Below, piece after piece: positions 1 to 5,344 of a DNA stretch of 5,895 nt (position 1 is its first letter; every line of letters begins with the position of its first letter). The position numbers were made by a program, and so were the translations under genes. Source of the stretch: an uncultured Eubacteriales bacterium (GTDB lineage Bacteria > Bacillota > Clostridia > Christensenellales > Aristaeellaceae). The stretch lies in the NCBI GenBank assembly GCA_902782795.1, contig CACZOT010000097.1, positions 1 to 5,895 on the forward strand, given 5' to 3'. The notes under the pieces are model-generated. The model made no database searches, was not told the origin of the DNA, and saw only the letters and a program-made list of their open reading frames with translations.

Positions 1-300
1 GGCTCTGCCTTAGGCGGTATTCAGTTTCCAAGCACCACTCTTTCTCCAATTCGCAGAGCCGGTACATTGCAGCTGTCGCCTTGGCAGGATTATAGCCAGG
101 TGCATTCCAATTGAAAGCAATCGAGAACACCTTGATATGTGAGCGGCCATTGGATTTATCGATATACTGCCCGTTGATCTTTTCGATAATCTCCCGACGA
201 TCAAGCCTTTGGAGTAAAAACCCCGTGTTTTCGGGCCTTCCGGCTTCGTTGGTGCGCTCGTGGCAACGATCGTGCCATTTTTGACCGAAGAGCCAGACGT
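1..300 (-). pseudogene. 3' part of an unrecognised reading frame, start codon missing, runs off left edge
   Basis: On the minus strand the frame with codon tops at 292, 289 and so on stays open for about 100 codons to the left edge and reads like a real protein: it contains VYVWLFGQKWHDRC, EIIEKINGQYIDKSNG, HIKVFSIAFNWNAPGYNP and AAMYRLCELEKEWCLE, with a balanced mix of aromatic, charged and hydrophobic residues. The other frames are serine/arginine-rich or broken by stops. Going upstream, this frame passes into the terminator hairpin at 301-341 without meeting an ATG or a ribosome-binding site; the only near candidate is a TTG inside the hairpin. I therefore read it as a gene remnant that lost its 5' end, or a gene broken by a frameshift. 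GC is about one half by eye, lower than in the neighbouring genes, which fits acquired DNA. I do not recognise the family and assign no function. A gene using a rare start codon cannot be excluded. Confidence 0.5.
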
Positions 301-341
301 AAACAAAAGACAAGGTGCCCGATGCAATCGGGCGCCTTGTC
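301..341 (-). terminator. Intrinsic terminator of the response regulator/DUF4428 operon
   Basis: Arms at 309-323 and 327-341 form a 15-position stem around a 3-base loop (324-326). Read on the minus strand there is one C/A mismatch (334/316) between two 7-bp helices, and the stem is followed directly by TTTTGTTT (308-301). It lies about 115 bases past the stop codon of the DUF4428 gene, in the direction of its transcription. On the plus strand the stem would be fully paired using a G-U wobble, but no U-tract follows, so termination of minus-strand transcripts is the better reading. Confidence 0.82.
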
Positions 342-455
342 TGTCTGCGCGCGGATGGACAGCGGCGAGCGCAATCCCTTGTCCCTCTTTTTCTGCCGGC
401 AGGGAAAACGGCGCGGCTGCTCCTCCTTCCGGCGAGCGTTGTCTCAATCGAAACG

Positions 456-1244
456 CTATTTCCCAAAGAGCCGCGCGAGCAGGCCCTTCTTTTTGATCTT
501 GCCCTTGTCGATATCCTGGCCGCGCTCGGCGCCCTTCTGCACCGCGGCGGCGACGCCTTCCACGCCCTCGCCCTTGACCGCCGCCTTGAGGGCCTCGCCC
601 GCGGTCTTGTAGAGGTTCTGCTGGTGCAGGTCCTTCTTGTTCTGGAGGCCCTGGGTGTTGTAATAGGAGACGGCGTTCTGGATGGTGGTATGGATGTAGC
701 GCACATCGTCGGCCTTCATGGTGGCGGGGAACTTGGTCTCGATCTTCATGTCGTAGCGGAAATAGGGGATCGAGAGCACCCAGCCGTCGCTCTTGCCGCT
801 GGCGTCCTTTTTCTCCGTGAGGGTGATCATATCCTTGTACTGCTGGGCGGTGTAGAGGCCGCGGGTGGGCCGGCCGGCGCGGGCCTTGTCGTAGGGGCAG
901 ACGTCGGTCATCTCGAAGACGAAATGGTTGGGGTATTTCTTGGTCTCGGGCGTATAGAGGGAGAAGACGCCCTCGTTCATGTTATCGTAGAAGATCCAGG
1001 CGGCGCCGTTGTGGTTGCGCTGGGTCTTGCGCCACTCGATGGATTGGAAGCGGGCCTCGTTCTCCTGCATCTCGGCCATGAGGTCCTCGATCTGCTGCTT
1101 GTTCATGTGGTCCACGCGCAGGAAGGGATGGGTCTTGTACTTGCAGTCCGTGCAGATGTATTCGCCGCTGGCGAGCTTGCTCCGGCTCATCAAGCCGACT
1201 TCCTTGCCGCAGAAGCAGCAGGCTTCCTTGCTGAAAAGCGCCAT
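456..1244 (-). CDS. DUF4428 zinc-ribbon protein, 262 aa
   Basis: The start is the ATG at 1244, because AAAGGAGG lies about 8 bases upstream of it; a longer open frame to 1283 overlaps the preceding gene and has no ribosome site. The N-terminus (MALFSKEACCFCGKEVGL...) carries CxxC at C9/C12 and a second CxxC at C31/C34, with the GKEVGLMSRSKL stretch between them. This is the pattern I associate with the DUF4428 family and implies one bound zinc. The middle (about 60-200) is rich in aromatic and charged residues and has no motif I recognise. The tail (about 210-262) is alanine/glycine-rich, then basic, ending KKKGLLARLFGK. No signal peptide or membrane helix is visible, so it should be cytoplasmic, perhaps with the basic tail touching membrane or nucleic acid (inference). 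It follows the response regulator by 35 bases and so is co-transcribed. The molecular role of DUF4428 proteins is not known to me. Confidence 0.85.
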   Translation of the reverse strand: MALFSKEACCFCGKEVGLMSRSKLASGEYICTDCKYKTHPFLRVDHMNKQQIEDLMAEMQENEARFQSIEWRKTQRNHNGAAWIFYDNMNEGVFSLYTPETKKYPNHFVFEMTDVCPYDKARAGRPTRGLYTAQQYKDMITLTEKKDASGKSDGWVLSIPYFRYDMKIETKFPATMKADDVRYIHTTIQNAVSYYNTQGLQNKKDLHQQNLYKTAGEALKAAVKGEGVEGVAAAVQKGAERGQDIDKGKIKKKGLLARLFGK

Positions 1245-1279
1245 GGGAAAACCTCCTTTTTTGTTGGGTCCGGGCGGCC

Positions 1280-1939
1280 TCACGCGCCCATGTGCTGGTT
1301 TTTGCGGTCTTCTTCGCTGACGACCAGGCCGATGCGCTTGGCGTTCATGGCCAGATCGATGCGGTTGCTGTAGCCGGTCTTTTCCATGATGTTCTGCAGA
1401 TGCCGCCGCACCGTGTTGGGGGAGATGTGCAGCTTCTCGGCGATCTCCTCGTTGGAAAGGCCGTTGGTGAGCTCCCGCAGCACCTCCAGCTCGCGCTCGG
1501 TCAGGTCCGCGCGCGAGGCCGCGCCGAACTCCACCTTCGGCGGCGCGCCGGGGTAGACGGATTCCCCCGCCATGGTGCGGTCCATGATCTCCAGGAGCGG
1601 CGCCTCGCTGTACTCCTTGTACCAGAAGCTCTCCACGCCGATGGCGCGGGCGCGCTCCTCCCAGCTGGTCTCGGAGGTGGAGGTGACGATGATGATCTTC
1701 ACCTCCGGGCGGCGCGCCTTGATACGCTCGGCGGCGGTGAGGCCGTCGATGCCGTGGCGCATCATCACGTCCATCACCACGAGATCGACCTCGTGGCGCT
1801 CCACGAACTCCACGGCCAGCTCCGCCGCGGGCAGGGCCTTCACCAGCTCGTAATTGGCGGCCGTGCGGATGTACAGCTCGAAAAAGCCGCGGGAGAGGTT
1901 CTGATCGTCCACGATCACGACCCGCGTTTTTCCGCTCAT
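1280..1939 (-). CDS. NarL/LuxR-family response regulator transcription factor, 219 aa
   Basis: This is a two-domain DNA-binding response regulator. Residues 5-120 form the receiver: acidic pair D11/D12, phospho-acceptor D57 (in LVVMDVMM), T86 after the IIIVT strand, and K108 (FWYKE). Residues about 146-208 form a LuxR-type helix-turn-helix, starting at LTERELEVL, with GLSNEEIAEKLHISPNTVRRHL as the DNA-reading part. All the catalytic receiver residues are present, so it should be phosphorylated normally. I chose the ATG at 1939 because AAAGGTGG sits 8 bases upstream; the in-frame GTG at 1951 lies inside that ribosome site. The gene has its own promoter (1990-2018) and leads a two-gene operon with the DUF4428 protein. 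The likely phosphodonor is the histidine kinase encoded immediately upstream on the same strand. Regulon unknown; autoregulation is possible. Confidence 0.95.
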   Translation of the reverse strand: MSGKTRVVIVDDQNLSRGFFELYIRTAANYELVKALPAAELAVEFVERHEVDLVVMDVMMRHGIDGLTAAERIKARRPEVKIIIVTSTSETSWEERARAIGVESFWYKEYSEAPLLEIMDRTMAGESVYPGAPPKVEFGAASRADLTERELEVLRELTNGLSNEEIAEKLHISPNTVRRHLQNIMEKTGYSNRIDLAMNAKRIGLVVSEEDRKNQHMGA

Positions 1940-1989
1940 GTTCCAGACCACCTTTCGCGCAGAAGAATGCCGCTCTATGTTACGATCAT

Positions 1990-2018
1990 ATTATATCCAA
2001 TGAAAGCGGCGATGTATA
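1990..2018 (-). promoter_or_regulatory. Promoter of the response regulator operon
   Basis: On the minus strand there is a perfect -10 TATAAT (1995-1990) and, with a 17-base spacer, a -35-like TATACA (2018-2013) that matches 4 of 6 consensus positions. The predicted start is near 1983, giving a leader of about 45 bases with the AAAGGTGG ribosome site. This A/T-rich patch stands out from the GC-rich surroundings. The weak -35 fits a promoter helped by an activator (inference). Confidence 0.7.
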
Positions 2019-2057
2019 TGGTCGCTTTGTACCATTTTTCGGCGGAACGCAAGGCCG

Positions 2058-2087
2058 CCGGAGTTCCCGGGGCGTCGGGAGCGCCGG
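2058..2087. repeat. Imperfect inverted repeat upstream of the response regulator promoter
   Basis: The outer CCGG pairs (2058-2061 with 2084-2087) and the inner TCCCG/CGGGA arms give 10 of 12 paired positions around a 6-base centre. It is centred roughly 90 bases upstream of the predicted transcription start. It could be a regulator site or part of the transcript end of the kinase operon. In DNA this rich in GC, chance symmetry is also plausible. Confidence 0.25.
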
Positions 2088-2088
2088 C

Positions 2089-2133
2089 AAAAAAGCGGTT
2101 GGCGGCATCAGCGCCAGGCGGATCCCCTGGCGC
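2089..2133 (-). terminator. Possible terminator of the sensor operon
   Basis: A perfect 8-bp stem (2111-2118 with 2126-2133, GCGCCAGG/CCTGGCGC, 7-base loop) lies about 45 bases past the kinase stop codon. On the minus strand a run of six T follows (2094-2089), but 16 bases separate it from this stem. An alternative 5-bp stem (2100-2104 with 2112-2116) sits only 5 bases before the T run. Neither is a textbook terminator, so read-through into the response regulator operon is possible. Confidence 0.35.
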
Positions 2134-2159
2134 GCGGAAAACCGGCAGACAGAGAGGGC

Positions 2160-2177
2160 GAACCGCAAACGCGGTTC
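2160..2177 (-). other. Perfect small hairpin overlapping the kinase stop codon
   Basis: GAACCGC (2160-2166) and GCGGTTC (2171-2177) form a 7-bp stem with a 4-base loop. It includes two bases of the TGA stop of the kinase gene. No T-run follows, so it is unlikely to terminate transcription alone; it might protect the 3' end of the message or be chance. Confidence 0.35.
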
Positions 2178-3441
2178 AGATCTCCAGGCGCACGCGGAAC
2201 GCCGGCCCTCCTTCGACCTCCATGCGGCCGCCTGCCCCCTCCACCATGCGGCGCAGGGAGAGGAGCCCGCCGCTCTCGCGGACAGGGCCGCGCGGAGGCA
2301 GGCCGTTGTTGGTGAATTCCGCGCGGACGCGTCCCTCCCGCCTTCCGATGGCGACGCGCAGGCAATCGGCCTCGGCGTGCTTGGCGGCGTTGAAGGCGCA
2401 CTCCCGCACCGCCCGGCCGAGGATCTCCCGCGCCTCGCCGGAGGCGGGCGGCTCGCCCTCGGTCTCCACGCGCACGCCGATCTCCCCGGCCATGCGCACG
2501 GCGGCTGCGTACTGGTCCTCCGCTTCGTCCGTCTCGCCGACGTCGCGCAGGAAGCAGGTGTTGGTCTGCTGGAGCATGCGGTAGAGCATCTCCTGGTTGG
2601 TGTTCTCCGGGTGATCGAAGAAATACCGGCACAGGAGGAGCACCTGCCCCAGCTCGTCGTGCACGGCGACGCGCGCGCTGAGCCGTTCCTGGGCGAAGAC
2701 CATATCCGAAGCCTGGACGCTGAGGGCGCGGAAGCGCTCCTGCAGCTCTCGCAGCTTTTCGTTCTTCTCCTTGAGCTCGGCGGTAATGCGGTATTTTTCC
2801 GTTACGTCCACGGCGCTGAGCTGGCTGTACTCGCGCCCGTCCACGCGCATCGTGTTGCGGGCGAAGAGGAGCATGCGCCCGTCCGCGCAGGCGGCGAGGC
2901 GCTGATGTCCGCGCTCCTCGCCGCGCTCGCCGAGGCGTTCCCAGAAGGCGCGCTCGTCCGCGAGGGGCTCGCCGGTGAGGGCGAGGCAATATTCGTTCAT
3001 GCGCAGATTGGTCAGCACGGGGACGCCGCTCCCTTCGGCGACGCAGACGCCCGCGGGGAGGAGATCCAGCGTTTCCTTGACGGCGCTCTCGGAGAGGTGC
3101 TCGTCCGCCCAGCGGTGGCAGGCCCTCCCGCTCAGGGTGAGCAGCGCCACGGAGACCGCCTGCGCCGCCGCGACCGCGCCCCAGGGCAGGGCCAGGAAGG
3201 CCTCCACGAGAGCGCGCCAGCCGGGGGAGCAGGAGCCGAGCTCCGCCGGTCTTTCCATGAGCGGGAGCAGGACCAGAAACCCGCAGAGCAGATGCGCCGC
3301 CAGGCCCAGCGCGAAGGCGCCGCGTCGCCGCTGGCGCAGGACGGATACCAGCAGGAACAGCTGCCCCGAAACGAGCAGGAGCTGCACGGCGCGCAGGGCG
3401 ATCAGCCCGGGCTCGCCGATCCAGGCGCGAAGAGGCGTCAT
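2176..3441 (-). CDS. Membrane sensor histidine kinase of the NarL-type class, 421 aa
   Basis: The N-terminus has hydrophobic helices at about 13-35, 42-62 and 78-105, so it is a membrane protein. A PAS-like domain follows (about 118-215: TLDLLPAGVCVAE at its start and SAVDVTEKYR at its end), then a coiled coil (about 216-256). The phosphotransfer segment has the candidate phospho-His H261 in VHDELGQVLL. The ATP-binding domain (about 335-421) has an N-box with N351 (RECAFNAAKHA), TNNG at 377-380, and the glycine-rich GGLLSLRRMVEGAGG at 391-405. In the usual DxG box the aspartate position is N378, which may be a subfamily trait or lower the ATPase activity. Its ATG overlaps the previous gene's TGA by 4 bases (ATGA), so it is probably translated by coupling. 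Its frame stays open far upstream of 3441, but that stretch is antisense-like, arginine/alanine/glycine-rich noise over the preceding gene. The likely partner is the response regulator downstream. Confidence 0.9.
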   Translation of the reverse strand: MTPLRAWIGEPGLIALRAVQLLLVSGQLFLLVSVLRQRRRGAFALGLAAHLLCGFLVLLPLMERPAELGSCSPGWRALVEAFLALPWGAVAAAQAVSVALLTLSGRACHRWADEHLSESAVKETLDLLPAGVCVAEGSGVPVLTNLRMNEYCLALTGEPLADERAFWERLGERGEERGHQRLAACADGRMLLFARNTMRVDGREYSQLSAVDVTEKYRITAELKEKNEKLRELQERFRALSVQASDMVFAQERLSARVAVHDELGQVLLLCRYFFDHPENTNQEMLYRMLQQTNTCFLRDVGETDEAEDQYAAAVRMAGEIGVRVETEGEPPASGEAREILGRAVRECAFNAAKHAEADCLRVAIGRREGRVRAEFTNNGLPPRGPVRESGGLLSLRRMVEGAGGRMEVEGGPAFRVRLEI

Positions 3442-5069
3442 GCCGCTCCCTCCCTTCCGGCGCGCACGGTGCAGAAGAGGCAGTCCTCTGCGCGCATGAT
3501 CTCCACGGGCAGGGGCGTCGGGGGCAGCAGGGGCGTTTCGCGCGCGTCCAGCATCAGGCGCAGGCCCTCGTCCGTCAAAGAGACCGTCAGCCGGGCGATG
3601 TGGGGGAGGAAGGCCTCGACGAGCGCCTCGAAGGTGTCGTACAGGGCGCACATCTCCCCGGTGGTGTACTCCCGCCGCGCGCGTCCCAGCACGGCCGCCT
3701 CCACGCCGCAGTACTTCAGGTAGCGCACGGATTCCTCCAGCGCCAGGATGAGCTCCCGGCTGTCGGCCGCCTCCGTGAGCAGAAGATTCGAGCGCCGCTT
3801 GACGAAGGCGTTCATCACCGAACAGACGGCGATGGCGCGCCGGAAGCCGTCGGTCCCCGGCGCGGCCCCGGCCAGGAGGGCGGCAAGGCGCTCCTGGGTG
3901 GGGTAGAGCTCCTCGGCGACGCGGCCGTAGATGCGGTTGCGCGATTCCACGCGCGCCCGGCGCTCCCGCATTTCGTTCTCGTGGCGGATGAGCTCGTTTT
4001 CCAGGGAGAGGGTCTCGTTGGCCTCCTGGAGCCGCTCGTTCATGCGGCGCAGCTCGCCCTCGTCCTCCTCCCAGAAGGCGTAGCCCGCGCGGATGGCCAT
4101 GCCGGAGAGGCGCCGGTCCGCGTTCGGATAGACGCTCCCGCGCAGGGCGGCGGGCAGATCCCCCGGCGCGGCGGCGAGGGGCGCGGCCGTGCGGTAGACC
4201 GGCGCGAAGTCCCGGTCCGTGATCACGGCGGGCGTCTCCATGGCCGCGAAGAAGCCGGCGTAATTCTCGTTGTGGGCCATGAGCCGCCCGCGGATGCAGT
4301 ATTCGAACGCCCCGAGGACACAGAAGACCTCGATCTCCGGCAGGTGGAACAAAAAGCGCAGGCCCCACTCCTGCATGATCTCCTGGAGCGCCGCCAGGCA
4401 GGGGATCGCCCCCAGCAGCAGCAGCGGAAAAAGCACCCTGCGCCAATCGCGCCGCCGACCGGCGGCAGCGATCAGCGCCAGCACGCCGCTCCCCACACAC
4501 AGCCCCGCCCAGGCGAACACCGCCCAGTAGACCGGCCCGCGGGAGTAGGCGCCATTTCCGCTCACGCTTTGGATCTCCGGGAGCATGCGGAAGGCCTGGT
4601 GGTGCAGATCGTTCGTCAAAACAGCCAGTGAGAGCGCACCCGCAGGGAGGAGCAGCAGCCTTTCGTCGAAGCGCGGTCCCCCGCCGCTCAGGCGCGAAAA
4701 GCGCAGACAGCACATGCAAAACAGCGTCACCATCATCACGAAGGGGGGATAATACGCGTACCAGCCGTAGCGCTCCGCCGTCGTGTTCAGTTCCGTGCCG
4801 CGGTATTTCCACGAGCGCAGGAACAGCAGCAGGAACATGCACATGGCGGCCGCCAGGATGTAGGTCTTCGCGCGCGAGGGCAGAAGCCGCGTGCGCACGG
4901 ATTGGATCCAGAACAGCAGCAGCGCCGTGTACACCATATAGTTCAGGCAGTAGGAGACCGTGCCCAGCAGAAGGTTTTCGCTCGCGCAAAGCACGTTGCA
5001 TACGCCCGCCAGCAGCAGCCCCAGGATATACAGCGCCACCGGACGGCTCCGCGCCAGGCGTTCCTTCAT
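3438..5069 (-). CDS. Eight-helix membrane sensor, apparent histidine pseudokinase, 543 aa
   Basis: The start is the ATG at 5069, preceded by AAGGAGG with an 8-base gap; the open frame to 5123 overlaps the promoter. Residues 10-258 hold about eight hydrophobic helices, with the LTNDLHHQAF motif at 151-160 that I associate with the histidine-kinase 7TM sensor family. A short PAS-like segment follows (about 266-300), then a charged coiled coil (334-378). The C-terminus has the outline of a kinase without its active residues: where a kinase has ELHD, this has ELYP (Y389-P390), followed by QERLAALL. By position against its neighbour, the N-box asparagine is E485 and the DxG segment is LDARETP (507-513). 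I infer that it senses a ligand or membrane state and signals through a complex with the kinase encoded next, whose start overlaps its stop. A full alternative is a sensor with an unrelated output domain. Membrane location is well supported; loss of catalysis is judged by eye. Confidence 0.87.
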   Translation of the reverse strand: MKERLARSRPVALYILGLLLAGVCNVLCASENLLLGTVSYCLNYMVYTALLLFWIQSVRTRLLPSRAKTYILAAAMCMFLLLFLRSWKYRGTELNTTAERYGWYAYYPPFVMMVTLFCMCCLRFSRLSGGGPRFDERLLLLPAGALSLAVLTNDLHHQAFRMLPEIQSVSGNGAYSRGPVYWAVFAWAGLCVGSGVLALIAAAGRRRDWRRVLFPLLLLGAIPCLAALQEIMQEWGLRFLFHLPEIEVFCVLGAFEYCIRGRLMAHNENYAGFFAAMETPAVITDRDFAPVYRTAAPLAAAPGDLPAALRGSVYPNADRRLSGMAIRAGYAFWEEDEGELRRMNERLQEANETLSLENELIRHENEMRERRARVESRNRIYGRVAEELYPTQERLAALLAGAAPGTDGFRRAIAVCSVMNAFVKRRSNLLLTEAADSRELILALEESVRYLKYCGVEAAVLGRARREYTTGEMCALYDTFEALVEAFLPHIARLTVSLTDEGLRLMLDARETPLLPPTPLPVEIMRAEDCLFCTVRAGREGAA

Positions 5070-5094
5070 GGCGTACCCCTCCTTCCCTGCCCTG

Positions 5095-5123
5095 AGTATA
5101 CCGCCCGCCAGGCCAACGCGCAA
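5095..5123 (-). promoter_or_regulatory. Promoter of the sensor operon
   Basis: On the minus strand, -10 TATACT (5100-5095) lies 17 bases from a -35-like TTGCGC (5123-5118). The predicted start near 5088 leaves a leader of about 20 bases, just enough for the AAGGAGG ribosome site of the gene starting at 5069. The -35 keeps only the TTG part of the consensus. Confidence 0.6.
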
Positions 5124-5217
5124 GAGGGAGGGGAAGTCCAGAGTCCCTTCGGTCGTTCCTAGCCGCTCCGCCTCGCCGGTTTTTCCTCTCCGCCGCGGAT
5201 TTGGGCGGGAAAACAGA

Positions 5218-5246
5218 TTGTGCGCCGCGAAAACATATGCTATAAT
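5218..5246 (+). promoter_or_regulatory. Extended -10 promoter of the coiled-coil gene, divergent from the sensor operon
   Basis: TATAAT (5241-5246) is preceded by TG one base upstream (5238-5239), giving an extended -10. TTGTGC (5218-5223) is at the -35 position with a 17-base spacer. The predicted start is near 5253, leaving a leader of about 90 bases before the ATG at 5345. The -35 boxes of this promoter and the opposite one are about 95 bases apart, so one regulator could act on both. Confidence 0.75.
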
Positions 5247-5284
5247 ACTCCAGTAAGGGTGGGGGCGGTTCGGCCTCGCAGCGG

Positions 5285-5308
5285 CAGGCGCGCCGCGCCA
5301 TGCCTGCT
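5285..5308 (+). other. Hairpin in the leader of the coiled-coil gene
   Basis: GCAGGC and GCCTGC form a perfect 6-bp outer stem, with a possible inner GCG/CGC helix and a 3-base bulge. It sits between the promoter and the ribosome site (AAAGGAAG, about 5328-5335). It could affect message stability or translation; there is no sign of a known riboswitch. Confidence 0.3.
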
Positions 5309-5344
5309 TCGCACCCGATCATGATGGAAAGGAAGTCATGTCCT

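Noticed and set aside
315..1373. Long plus-strand open frame opposite the DUF4428 gene
   Set aside because: It is antisense to a gene with clear zinc-ribbon motifs and a ribosome site; its leucine/valine/glycine-rich composition is typical of the opposite strand of GC-rich coding DNA.
1986..2168. Small minus-strand open frame (60 codons) between kinase and response regulator
   Set aside because: It overlaps the promoter of the response regulator operon and the hairpins, has no clear ribosome site, and its composition is not protein-like.
1292..2584. Long plus-strand open frame opposite the response regulator and the kinase end
   Set aside because: It is histidine/arginine-rich, crosses a promoter and an intergenic gap, and lies antisense to two well-supported genes.
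2108..2989. Minus-strand open frame within the kinase gene
   Set aside because: Its product is almost entirely arginine, alanine, glycine and proline; the overlapping frame carries the kinase motifs.
2377..4631. Plus-strand open frames opposite the two sensor genes (2377-3723 and 3600-4631)
   Set aside because: Both are shadows caused by high GC and third-position bias; no motif or ribosome site supports them.
5135..5146. Direct repeat AGTCC twice with a 2-base gap between the divergent promoters
   Set aside because: It is too short to call an operator alone; it is only mentioned as context for the divergent promoter finding.
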